DNA of 43,995 bases. Origin: Spirochaetota bacterium (GTDB lineage: Bacteria; Spirochaetota; JAGLSM01; JAKPMW01). Made by a program: the position numbers and the translations under genes. Shown here one piece after another: positions 35,988-43,948 of the stretch. The stretch's first letter is position 1. Each line of letters starts with the position of its first letter. The notes below the pieces were generated by a model. It saw only the letters and a list, made by a program, of their open reading frames with translations, searched no databases and had not been told where the DNA came from. The stretch is taken from positions 1-43,995 of the forward strand of contig JAITCI010000080.1 of NCBI GenBank assembly GCA_031283155.1, written 5' to 3'.

Positions 35988-36923
35988 CTAGTTATTCCGC
36001 GCAAGACGGAACCCGATATTGAAGCCCTCGTCATTGTTCGGGGGGTCGCCGTCCCGATGCGTGGAAGTCAGGTACTCAACATCACTGTCCCATCCGCCGC
36101 CGCGCAAGACACGGCGCAACCCGGATGTGGGGCCGGTCGGATCGCTCACTACACCCGACCCTAACAGTTCGAACCAGTCCCAAACCCACTCCCATACATT
36201 CCCGTGCATATCATATAACCCCCAGGCATTGGGCGTTTTTTTGCCAACCTCATGCGTTTTGGCACCGCTGTTGCCTGACATATACCCGTACCAACCTCAG
36301 GCATCATTCCATGTATCCCCGAGATTGTAGGCAGTCGTTGTCCCCGCGCGGCAGGCATACTCCCACTCCGCCTCCGTCGGCAAACGATACCCATTCGCAT
36401 CCCAATTCGCGGTGGCGCCATTCCACGCAGAATTATTACCGCTCGTCGGTACAGAACCCCAAACTGAAGGATCTGGACTCCCGCTTATGCTGTATACAGG
36501 CGTTAATCCTTCCAGTACGCTCAACTTATTGCAGAATACAAGCACACTATACCAGCTTACCTGTTCCACAGGACGCTTTGCCTGTACCTCGCCTGACGCA
36601 GCGTCGTCTTCATACCAACTCGGATTGCTCCCCATCACCGACGTATATAATTCCTGCGTGACTTCGTACTTACCCATAAGCAAGCCTTTGGTGAGCGTAA
36701 CGCTGGCACTGTCCATCTGAAAAGTACCGGGCGCGATAAATATCATGGTAAGATTTGCCGTGCTTATCTCCTCACCTGAGCTCATTGTGCTTGCGCCGGA
36801 TGCGGCAGACGCTGAACTGCTGTCCGCATCGTCAAGCGGATGCTCCCTGCACGCCGCGAATGCGAGAACCGCGAAAATACAACTGACGCAAAAAATTTTG
36901 ACAGCATATTTACTGCCGGACAT
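35988..36923 (-). pseudogene. FGE-sulfatase (SUMF1) domain lipoprotein, paralog 2, broken by in-frame TGA
   Basis: ATG 36923 follows AAAGGAGACAGTA; a lipobox FAAC (C25) precedes a Ser/Ala-rich linker and the FGE fold. The frame reads [16 protein letters not shown], then TGA at 36297-36299, then GWYGYMSGNSGAKTHEVGKK in the same frame to the normal end GFRLARNN at 35988. Paralogs 1 and 3 have DDWGWY, so TGG has become TGA by one G-to-A change. UGA is a normal stop elsewhere here, so this is a nonsense mutation, unless it is suppressed. A restart at ATG 36281 would give a 97-residue fragment without signal. The C-terminal 117 bases (35988-36104) are hypervariable: 17 of 19 variable codons end in C or T. 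The gap to paralog 1 is 68 bp, so both may share a transcript. Confidence 0.88.
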
Positions 36924-37044
36924 TTACTGTCTCCTTTGGATATATTTGCACATAACAAAATATATAAGTACATGAATTGCGATTTTTTTTGACAGGCGAA
37001 TTTTATACTGCGTCTTTAGCTGCACGAAGTGTGTAAAGCAAGCG

Positions 37045-37074
37045 CCATCGCCTTCCTGACAGGGAAGGCGATGG
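37045..37074. repeat. Perfect 12-bp hairpin between FGE paralogs 2 and 3
   Basis: CCATCGCCTTCC (37045-37056) and GGAAGGCGATGG (37063-37074) surround TGACAG. It lies about 80 bases after the stop of paralog 3 but has no T-run on the minus strand, so it looks like one of the region's hairpin repeats, though it could slow transcription or protect RNA ends. The remainder of 36924-37152 shows no gene. Confidence 0.75.
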
Positions 37075-37152
37075 GCTGCGAATGTCGGGGTAAAAACGCA
37101 GTGCCGATTTTATGGATCCTCGCTGCGCCGCAGAGCGTATTTTACCCATGCC

Positions 37153-38199
37153 CTAGTTATTACGCGCAAGACGAAACCCACGAGCGTCGTCGTCCTTGAA
37201 GCCCGGGTTGACGCCGCTCCGATTTGCGGAACGCAGGTCATTGGTATTACTCCTGTCCCAACTGCCGCCGCGAGAGATCCGTTCCGTGCCCGACGCAGGG
37301 CCGGTCGGATCAGTTACTGCGCTTGATCCCAGCGACGCCACATACCAGTCCCATACCCATTCCCACACATTACCGTGCATATCGTATAAGCCCCATTCAT
37401 TGGGAGCCTTTTTGCCCACCTCATGCGTTTTACCGTCGCTATTACCATTGTACCAACCCCAATCATCATCCCATGTATCGCCGAGATTGTACGTTGTGGT
37501 GGTTCCCGCGCGGCAGGCATACTCCCACTCCGCTTCCGTCGGTAAACGATACCCATTCGCGTCCCAATTCGCGGTAATACCACTCCATTCAGCATTGCGC
37601 CCATCAGGTACTTCGCCCCAAGTTGCAGTATCTGTGCTGCCGCCTTTAGCATATACAGGAGTCAATCCTTCCAGTATGCTCAATCTGTTACAAAATACAA
37701 TCGCACTATACGAGTTTACTGTCTCCACAGGACGCTTCTCCTGTACCTCGTTCTCCGCCGGAGAATCCGCAAACTGACTCGGATTTGTTGCCATCACCAG
37801 TTGATACAATTCCTGCGTCACCTGATACTTACCCATATAAAACGCTTTGGTAAGCGTCACCGGACGGCTGCTGCCCATCGTAAAAGTACCTGCCACGACA
37901 GGAACCATGACGTGCGACTCCGGGGCAACCCACGGAGTGGAACTGCTCCCGCCGGACAGATTGCCCGCAGACGAATTGCCGCCCGCGCCCGATATGCTGC
38001 TTGCGGATATACTGCCGCCGGACGCATCGCTGCTGTCAGAACCGCTCCCGCCAGACAGATTGCCCGCTGATGAACTGCCGCCATGGTATCCATTACTGCT
38101 TATGCTTGCATCTTCGGGATCGCCCCCGCACGCCGCAATACCCACCGCGAACACAAGAACCGCAAAAATACAACTGATGAAACCTTTGTTGCTGAACAT
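37153..38199 (-). CDS. FGE-sulfatase (SUMF1) domain lipoprotein, paralog 3
   Basis: A 348-residue lipoprotein behind GTGGAGGCAGTAG. The lipobox is GIAAC (C24). A Ser/Gly linker with imperfect repeats (SSAGNLSGGS twice, about 43-87) is longer than in paralog 1; the flanking GGSSSTPWVAPESHVMV is shared with it almost base for base. The FGE fold follows: [120 protein letters not shown]. The segments around [11 protein letters not shown] are also near-identical in DNA to paralog 1, pointing to recent duplication or gene conversion, while the last 120 bases (37153-37272) differ sharply: 18 of 20 variable codons there end in C or T. Promoter at 38231-38260. Confidence 0.92.
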   Translation of the reverse strand: MFSNKGFISCIFAVLVFAVGIAACGGDPEDASISSNGYHGGSSSAGNLSGGSGSDSSDASGGSISASSISGAGGNSSAGNLSGGSSSTPWVAPESHVMVPVVAGTFTMGSSRPVTLTKAFYMGKYQVTQELYQLVMATNPSQFADSPAENEVQEKRPVETVNSYSAIVFCNRLSILEGLTPVYAKGGSTDTATWGEVPDGRNAEWSGITANWDANGYRLPTEAEWEYACRAGTTTTYNLGDTWDDDWGWYNGNSDGKTHEVGKKAPNEWGLYDMHGNVWEWVWDWYVASLGSSAVTDPTGPASGTERISRGGSWDRSNTNDLRSANRSGVNPGFKDDDARGFRLARNN

Positions 38200-38230
38200 C
38201 TACTGCCTCCACTCTTTCAAATTTGTGTGA

Positions 38231-38260
38231 AATATAACGAAATGAACGTATATTGTCCAA
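38231..38260 (-). promoter_or_regulatory. Candidate promoter of FGE paralog 3
   Basis: On the minus strand TTGGAC (38255-38260), an 18-bp spacer and TATATT (38231-38236), 31 bases before the start codon. A second -35-like TTGACA lies further upstream near 38297. Confidence 0.55.
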
Positions 38261-38585
38261 TAGTGTCTATATTGTAATGTTTCGCACAAATTGTCAAATA
38301 AATTCTGCGCTCGCCTCTTCGCAGCGATTTGAGCCAGAGGTTCGCGCTCTTGGCCAAAAGCGGAGACTCAAGAATTTGTATCGGGAGGTAATCGCCTGTA
38401 ATCAGATATTTCCCCGGCATGGATTGCTCTGCCGTGTATTTTCGCTTCCCTGATAGAAAAGCGCGAGGCGTGTTTATGCCCTGTGGGTATATCGGGTTCG
38501 CTTTTTTTATTTTTTGCGGGGGTAATCACCCAGTGTATACACAAAGACTCCCGGAAACGCATCCATTCCGAAAAAAAGACCTAAG
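38261..38585. other. Intergenic stretch, possible remnant only
   Basis: No gene is well supported. A minus-strand frame at 38217-38420 begins KYLITGDYLPIQILE, which loosely resembles the end of PIN-domain proteins, but it has no full domain and would overlap the promoter of FGE paralog 3. A GCCCTGTGGGTA piece near 38478 recalls the ACCC-loop hairpins found elsewhere. Confidence 0.45.
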
Positions 38586-38610
38586 CTACAGCCCCCTTTC
38601 GGGGGCGTAG
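38586..38610 (-). terminator. Terminator after FGE paralog 4
   Basis: GCCCCC-GAAA-GGGGGC with an outer CTAC/TGTAG pairing, about 20 bases after the stop; on the minus strand a T7 run follows 10 bases later. The stem is very strong, the spacing to the T-run is longer than ideal. Confidence 0.65.
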
Positions 38611-38629
38611 GCACCATTTGGAAGCGCGC

Positions 38630-39610
38630 TTACAGCACAGCGGCGCACACAACACGGAAACCGATACGGTAATCTCTTGACCAGGGAGCGGCGCGCTCGC
38701 GGGCGGCGGAGCGCAGCGCCTTCGCTTCATCGTCCCAACTCCCGCCGCGAAAAACCCGGGGCAAGCCTGCGGCAGGTCCCGTGGGATCAGTCCCCGCGCC
38801 TATAGTCGTGTAATAGCCTTCGCCGTAGCGATCCCAGCACCACTCCCGCGCGTTCCCGTGCATATCAAAAAGCCCCCAGAGGTTCGCCGACTTTTTCCCG
38901 ACCTCATGCGTTTTATTGATGCTGGTGTCACGGTACCATCCGGTAGTATTGTTGATGATACTGCCGGTGTGATACGCGGTCGATGTTCCGGCGCGGCAGG
39001 CATACTCCCACTCCGCCTCGGTCGGCAGGCGATACCCATCCGCCTCATCGTCCATAGCCGCTGCGTCCCAGGCCGCGAAATTGGGGTGTCCGTCCGCATC
39101 GGGCATAGTTCCCCAGTCCGCCGGATCCGCGCTGCCCAGTATGCTGTATACAGGCGCGAGCCCGGCATGGATGCTCAGCCTGTTGCAGAACACCAGCGCG
39201 TCATACCAACTGACCTGTTCCGCCGGACGCTTTGCCTGGACTTCACCCGCAGCCGGAGAACCCCTGAAAGAACTCGGGTTGCCGCCCATCACCGCTGTAT
39301 ATAATTCCTGGGTGACTTCGTACTTGCCCATAAGCAAGCCCTTGGTGAGCGTCACCAAATGCTGCGTTTCCTTTGCAGGCTCGCGATCCGCCTCGCCGGA
39401 GGGACTGCCCATCGCGAAAGTACCGTGGGGGATTTGTACCATAACCACGGGCGGAACCTCAAGGCTGCCCGCGCTCGATTCGCTGCCGGTTGATCCGGCG
39501 CTGCCCCAGCTAAAACCGTCCTGATCGCCGCAGGCCGCAAAGGATCCGCAGAGAATAACGAATGTGGCAAAGCCCAGAATTCTCTCCGGAAATACGCGAA
39601 TTTTCATCAT
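38630..39610 (-). CDS. FGE-sulfatase (SUMF1) domain lipoprotein, paralog 4
   Basis: A 326-residue lipoprotein; GAGGCGGCA precedes ATG 39610, and ATG 39607 is also possible. The lipobox is SFAAC (C27). It keeps the fuller FGE entry motif HGTFAMGSPSGEADREPAKETQHLVTLTKGL that paralogs 1-3 have lost, and [95 protein letters not shown]. In its C-terminal variable positions only about 10 of 18 codons end in C or T, and the GFRLARN end is replaced by GFRVVCAAVL, so it lacks the DGR-like footprint. It begins 18 bp after the 167-residue exported protein and is probably co-transcribed with it. Confidence 0.9.
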   Translation of the reverse strand: MMKIRVFPERILGFATFVILCGSFAACGDQDGFSWGSAGSTGSESSAGSLEVPPVVMVQIPHGTFAMGSPSGEADREPAKETQHLVTLTKGLLMGKYEVTQELYTAVMGGNPSSFRGSPAAGEVQAKRPAEQVSWYDALVFCNRLSIHAGLAPVYSILGSADPADWGTMPDADGHPNFAAWDAAAMDDEADGYRLPTEAEWEYACRAGTSTAYHTGSIINNTTGWYRDTSINKTHEVGKKSANLWGLFDMHGNAREWCWDRYGEGYYTTIGAGTDPTGPAAGLPRVFRGGSWDDEAKALRSAARERAAPWSRDYRIGFRVVCAAVL

Positions 39611-39628
39611 TGCCGCCTCGGGCGATTT

Positions 39629-40132
39629 TTACAGCTTCAGCCTGTACTCAACCGTAACCGATTCTGAGCGCAGGTTAAAAACGGTGACGGAATACTCGTT
39701 GGTTTCCCAGTTTGCCAAGACGGAAGAGATGATATAGGCCTGATCGTTATAAACAGGTTCGCCCAGTTTTCCCATAATCAAAGATACAAGCGTCTTGAAG
39801 TACGAGACGCAATCCTCGGCGGTGTCATTGTTTTTCAGCGACCGGTACAAAGAATAGATTCTGAAAACATGGCCGCCCCGTATGGAGACCGATATCCAGC
39901 TATCCTCACCCTCTATATCTATCCCGCCGCCGCCATATACCTGCCATCCCTCCGGCGTATGGATCGACGTAAGGCGCAGACCTTTATTGGAGCACAACTG
40001 CAGAAATTCGTCATGCGGCATTCCAAGATAGATCCCGAGTACACCAATATCGGGCTTTTGCATTTCGGCGGCGGACGTAAAAGAAACGGATACCAATACT
40101 ATACAAAAAAGCATAAAACATCTGCGGAACAT
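39629..40132 (-). CDS. Exported protein of unknown function
   Basis: A 167-residue protein; ATG 40132 (MFRRCFML) is chosen for GAGGTGAG 3-4 bases upstream. A signal peptide spans about 3-21 (CFMLFCIVLVSVSFTSAA-E). The mature protein contains GVLGIYLGMPHDEFLQLCSNKGL, a pattern like the 'G(I/L)xLGMs.dev' repeat seen in small exported proteins, then mostly beta strands to the C-terminus. It precedes FGE paralog 4 by 18 bp and has its own strong promoter, so the two likely act or are exported together. I cannot assign a function. Confidence 0.75.
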   Translation of the reverse strand: MFRRCFMLFCIVLVSVSFTSAAEMQKPDIGVLGIYLGMPHDEFLQLCSNKGLRLTSIHTPEGWQVYGGGGIDIEGEDSWISVSIRGGHVFRIYSLYRSLKNNDTAEDCVSYFKTLVSLIMGKLGEPVYNDQAYIISSVLANWETNEYSVTVFNLRSESVTVEYRLKL

Positions 40133-40172
40133 AATCTCACCTCGCAAACAAATAATTGAATACCTCTATTAA

Positions 40173-40202
40173 ATTATATACAACAAAAAATCAGAAATTC
40201 AA
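40173..40202 (-). promoter_or_regulatory. Promoter of the exported protein / FGE paralog 4 operon
   Basis: On the minus strand TTGAAT (40197-40202), an 18-bp spacer and a consensus TATAAT (40173-40178). The -35 abuts the lepA stop codon, 40 bases before the start of the downstream gene. Confidence 0.75.
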
Positions 40203-42008
40203 CTATTTATCGGGCGTACGCAGCACCTCGGTAAAGGCGGATTGCGGTATCTCGACGCTGCCGAAAACCTTCATCCGCTTCTTGCCCTCCTTTTGCTTCT
40301 CGAGCAGCTTGCGCTTGCGCGTGATATCGCCGCCGTAGCATTTTGCGGTCACATTTTTGCCCATGGAACCGATGGTCTCGCGCGCGATGATCGTCCCGCC
40401 AATCGCCGCCTGGAGCGGGATCTTGAACTGGTGCCTCGGGATCAGATTTTTGAGGCGCTCGACGATCTGGCGGCCGCGAAGCTGCGCGCCGCTGTGCACG
40501 ACAAGCTGCGAGAGCGCGTCCACCTGCTTTCCGTTGACAAGGATATCCACGCGCGCGAGGTCAACCGCCTCGTAACTCGCGATCTCATAGTCAAACGAGG
40601 CGTAGCCCCGGCTGACCGATTTGAGGCGGTCGTAAAAATCGTAGACTATCTCCGCGAGCGGCAGATCAAAGCTGAGCTGGATCCGGCGCTCGTCGAGATA
40701 CTCCATGCCGCGCTGCGCGCCGCGCTTCTCGAGGCAGAGGGGGATGATCGCGCCCATATACTCCGCAGGCGTGATGATGACCGCCTTGACAAAGGGCTCG
40801 GCGGCGCGCTCGACGTACTGCGGTTCGGGATATTTGACGGGGTTATCCACAATCAGTTTTGTGCCATTGGTTAAATACACCTCGTATTCCACCGTCGGCG
40901 AGGTGATGATGATATCCTGATCGAATTCGCGCTCGAGCCGCTCCTGCACGACCTCAAGATGCAGGAGCCCCAGAAAACCGCAGCGGAACCCGAAGCCGAG
41001 CGCCTGCGAAGAGTCCGGCTCGTAGATCAGCGAGGCGTCGTTCAGTTTGAGCTTTTCCATGGCGCTCTTTAAGGAAACATAGTCCTCGGACTTCATCGGG
41101 TAGATCGAAGCGAAAACCATCGGCTTCACGTCGCGAAAGCCGGAGAGCGCCTGTGGGATCGGGCGGTCGGCGTGGGTTAACGTGTCGCCGATGCGCGTAT
41201 CTGAAACCGTTTTGACGCCCGCGATGATATAGCCCACCTCGCCGGCGCCGAGTTCGCGGCGCGCCTCAAAGCCGAGCTTCAGCACCCCGAGATCGTTGAT
41301 CTCGTAGCGCTGCCCGGTTTGCATGAGCGTAACGGCGTCCCCCGCGCGGGCGACGCCGGAGAATACCCGCACAGTCATGATCGCGCCGCGGTAGGAATCG
41401 TACTTCGAATCGAAAAGGAGCGCCGCAAACGGCTCTGCGGTCGCGTCTTTCGGAGACGGGATACGCGCGACAATCGCCGCGAGGAGCGCGTCGATGTTTA
41501 TACCCATCTTCGCGCTTATTTGCAGCACCTCATCGGGATCGAAACCGAGTTCATGCTCGATCTGGTGCATCACGAGCGGGATATTCGCGCTCGCGAGATC
41601 GATCTTGTTGATAACCGGAATGATCGCGAGATTATGCTCCATCGCGAGATACATATTCGCGAGGGTTTGCGCCTCCACCCCCTGCGAGGCGTCGATCAGG
41701 AGCACCGCCCCCTCGCAACTCGCGAGCGCGCGCGAGACCTCATACGAAAAATCGACGTGCCCGGGGGTATCGATCAGGTTGAGGACATATTCCGCGCCAT
41801 CCAGCAGGCGGTACGGCATACAGACCGTCTGCGACTTAATGGTGATCCCGCGCTCCTTCTCAAGCTCCATATCGTCGAGCACCTGCGCGGCGTGCCCTGT
41901 CTTCGCGAGTATCCCTGTTTCCTCAAGCATACGGTCGGCCAGGGTGGATTTCCCGTGGTCGATATGCGCGATGATCGAAAAATTGCGTATTCGTGTGCAG
42001 TCTGTCAT
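40203..42008 (-). CDS. lepA: Elongation factor 4 (back-translocating GTPase LepA)
   Basis: A 601-residue ribosomal GTPase. I start it at ATG 42008 (MTDCTRIRNFSIIAHIDHGKSTLADRM); the long upstream frame is not conserved. G1 is AHIDHGKS, the DTPGHVDFSYEVSRALASCEGAVLLIDASQGVEAQT stretch contains G3, and NKIDL is G4. The C-terminal domain specific to LepA is present (AKCYGGDITRKRKLLEKQKEGKKRMKVFGSVEIPQ). No strong ribosome site is seen before the ATG. It is monocistronic in this window. Confidence 0.97.
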   Translation of the reverse strand: MTDCTRIRNFSIIAHIDHGKSTLADRMLEETGILAKTGHAAQVLDDMELEKERGITIKSQTVCMPYRLLDGAEYVLNLIDTPGHVDFSYEVSRALASCEGAVLLIDASQGVEAQTLANMYLAMEHNLAIIPVINKIDLASANIPLVMHQIEHELGFDPDEVLQISAKMGINIDALLAAIVARIPSPKDATAEPFAALLFDSKYDSYRGAIMTVRVFSGVARAGDAVTLMQTGQRYEINDLGVLKLGFEARRELGAGEVGYIIAGVKTVSDTRIGDTLTHADRPIPQALSGFRDVKPMVFASIYPMKSEDYVSLKSAMEKLKLNDASLIYEPDSSQALGFGFRCGFLGLLHLEVVQERLEREFDQDIIITSPTVEYEVYLTNGTKLIVDNPVKYPEPQYVERAAEPFVKAVIITPAEYMGAIIPLCLEKRGAQRGMEYLDERRIQLSFDLPLAEIVYDFYDRLKSVSRGYASFDYEIASYEAVDLARVDILVNGKQVDALSQLVVHSGAQLRGRQIVERLKNLIPRHQFKIPLQAAIGGTIIARETIGSMGKNVTAKCYGGDITRKRKLLEKQKEGKKRMKVFGSVEIPQSAFTEVLRTPDK

Positions 42009-42105
42009 GCCTGAAAATGTACGCAATGCGGCAGGGCGGGTGTATTGCGAGCGTATGCAGCGGGAGCGGCGTTTTATCTGAGCGGCACCATAGGGTTTTT
42101 TGTTG

Positions 42106-42197
42106 GGGAGCAGTTGTCGCATACGGAAGGGAAACGCGTACAACCGCCATTGCGGGGAAGCGCTCTGCCGTTCCACGGATGAACCGAAGCTCCTTAC
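42106..42197 (+). repeat. Long copy of the CGCATACGG dispersed repeat
   Basis: About 92 bp that aligns with 33633-33720 (CAGTT-CGCATACGG, GCGCTCTGCCGTTC, CGGATG, CGAAGC, CCTTAC blocks). Insertions of a few bases separate the conserved blocks. Confidence 0.7.
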
Positions 42198-42255
42198 GGA
42201 ATGAAAACGTCCCGCCGCGAAAATGCAAATGCATACGCCGTCATCCAAAATAGCG

Positions 42256-42280
42256 CACAGGGAACCGGAGGTTCCCTGTG
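42256..42280. repeat. Perfect 11-bp hairpin
   Basis: CACAGGGAACC (42256-42266), loop GGA, GGTTCCCTGTG (42270-42280). It lies about 50 bases after the stop of the PPC/LTD gene. No T-run follows on the minus strand, so it could be a repeat element or a weak terminator. Confidence 0.75.
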
Positions 42281-42328
42281 TACTCAAAGACTACAGCTTT
42301 GCACGTATACTTCGACTGAGGTACGGTT

Positions 42329-43948
42329 TTACGGCGTATGTATCCCTGCATTGTCGTAATAGTTTTGGGTTTGAGCGTACTGTGTCCAATCCGCCGCCAG
42401 GTTGAAGCTTGTGGTCGCTCTTTTGCCCGGTTTTCGTATCAGCGTACCTGTAGGGGAATTTACCCCGCCCCCTATCGTCCCCACACAGTCTATGGCTGTA
42501 TTACTTTGGTAGAGTACGACCACACTGCTGACTGTAAAACTCGTGATACGGTTGACTTCGTAAGCAAGAATCACACCAGACAAATCCGCTACAGCTCGAA
42601 CAGTTGCAGACGCAGCAGAATTTGCAAGGACATAGGTCGCGTTGGCAGGGATGCTGCCGGTGAGATCATAATTATAATAGTTTACGGGTTTTACAGTTGC
42701 GGTAAGAGCAAGCGACGCCAGGCTCCATCCGCTTAAAGAAAAGGGGTAAGGATTTGGGTTGTAAAGTTCGATGTACTTGTTGTTGCCTGTACCCAGGCAA
42801 TATTCCGAAATAAAAATGTTGGTAAACGCATACGGCGGCAAAGATGTATCGAATTTTATTTGATACGTGCCGGTATCGTCGCTCGCATATGCCCAAATAC
42901 GGATATAGTATTGTTGACTCACAGTGAGCACGTGCGCAACCGCCAAAGCCCCGCTATACAGGCGCGATTGCGTTCCTATTGCGGCACCAACACTGTTATA
43001 CACCTGTATATACACGCCACTCGCTGAATTCAGTGTGTCAAAGGCAATATAGCTATACTGCGCCGCAGCAGTTGCTGTAAAACTAAACCATTGCGCCCCG
43101 CCGGAAGTAAGGCTGCCATCGGCAAAGGTATTCACGGTGAGCGGAATGACGCTTGTGCCGGGCGGCAAAATGAATGTATTAAACCCTATCTGGTACGCCC
43201 CTGTATAACTGTTGTCATAGGGCGTTACTTTGATGTAGTAGATCTGCCCAATCGTGAGCGTTCGCGAAACACGCATGGTGCTGTTGTATAAACGCGATTG
43301 ACTCCCGACCGTTGCGCCGCTTGCGTCATATACCTGCGCATACACGCCATAGCTTGAATCCAGCGTACCAAATGCGGCGTGAATGTACTGCGTTGCCGCC
43401 GTGGCGGTAAAACTGAACCACTCTGCCCCGCCGGAAGCAAGGCTGCCATTGGCAAAGGTATTTGCGGTAAGCGGAGTATAACTTGCCGGAGGGAATTCGC
43501 CCGGCGCAAAAGATGATGCGGTAAATCCTATCTGGTATGTCCCTGTATAGCCGCTGTTATAGGGCGTTACTCTGACGTAGTAGTCCTGCCCAATCGTGAG
43601 CGTTCGCGATACATACGTGGTGCTGCTGTATAAGCGCGATTGGCTCCCTACAAAAGCGCCGCTTGCGTCATACACCTGCATATACACACCATAGCTTGAA
43701 TCGAGCATACCAAAAGCGGCGTGGATATATTGCGCCGCTGCCGTGGCGGTAAAGCTGAACCACTCTGCCCCGCCGGAAGCAAGGCTCCCGTTGGCAAATG
43801 TGTTAGCGGTGAGCGGAGTGCCTGTGCCGGGCGGCAAAAAGCCGGCATCGAACCCTATCTGGTGGGTCCCCGTATAACTGTTGTCATAGGGCGTTACTTT
43901 GATGTAGTAGATCTGCCCAATCGTGAGCGTTCGCGATACATACGTGGT
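42329..43948 (-). CDS. Large repeat protein with PPC-like repeats and lamin-tail domain (3' part)
   Basis: The frame is open to the contig end, so the start is missing; TTG 43837 is not a believable start because the repeat continues above it. Repeats of about 110-114 residues recur: TPLTANTFANGSLASGGAEWFSFTATAAAQYIHAAFGMLDSSYGVY, then QVYDASGA-type, YVSRTLTIGQDYYVRVTPYNSGYTGTYQIGF. These resemble bacterial pre-peptidase C-terminal (PPC) domains, which bind or chaperone secreted proteins. Three full copies and part of a fourth are present. The last 165 residues are a lamin-tail-like domain (FISEYCLGTGNNKYIELYNPNPYPFSLSGWSLASL). Probably a surface or secreted protein. The DNA repeats (starts near 43101, 43431 and 43773) could allow copy-number change and could explain why assembly stopped here. 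The last 47 bases of the frame are adapter. Confidence 0.8.
   Translation of the reverse strand, partial: TTYVSRTLTIGQIYYIKVTPYDNSYTGTHQIGFDAGFLPPGTGTPLTANTFANGSLASGGAEWFSFTATAAAQYIHAAFGMLDSSYGVYMQVYDASGAFVGSQSRLYSSTTYVSRTLTIGQDYYVRVTPYNSGYTGTYQIGFTASSFAPGEFPPASYTPLTANTFANGSLASGGAEWFSFTATAATQYIHAAFGTLDSSYGVYAQVYDASGATVGSQSRLYNSTMRVSRTLTIGQIYYIKVTPYDNSYTGAYQIGFNTFILPPGTSVIPLTVNTFADGSLTSGGAQWFSFTATAAAQYSYIAFDTLNSASGVYIQVYNSVGAAIGTQSRLYSGALAVAHVLTVSQQYYIRIWAYASDDTGTYQIKFDTSLPPYAFTNIFISEYCLGTGNNKYIELYNPNPYPFSLSGWSLASLALTATVKPVNYYNYDLTGSIPANATYVLANSAASATVRAVADLSGVILAYEVNRITSFTVSSVVVLYQSNTAIDCVGTIGGGVNSPTGTLIRKPGKRATTSFNLAADWTQYAQTQNYYDNAGIHTP

Larger units (their letters stand above)
42009..42328. 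other. Intergenic region with a dispersed repeat and a hairpin
   Basis: No gene. It contains the long repeat copy at 42106-42197 and the hairpin at 42256-42280. Frames of 60-100 codons here read through the repeat and the upstream extension of lepA. Confidence 0.6.

Noticed and set aside
36297..36299. Selenocysteine at the internal TGA
   Set aside because: Paralogs have Trp, not Cys, at this position, so selenocysteine insertion is not the likely explanation.
38217..38420. A second PIN-domain protein on the minus strand
   Set aside because: Only a KYLITGD-like phrase matches; the active-site residues and length are missing and it overlaps a promoter.
34939..40132. A local DGR reverse transcriptase or template repeat
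   Set aside because: No reverse-transcriptase motif (such as a YxDD-type catalytic core in a 300-residue protein) and no adenine-rich near-copy of the variable ends are visible in the window.
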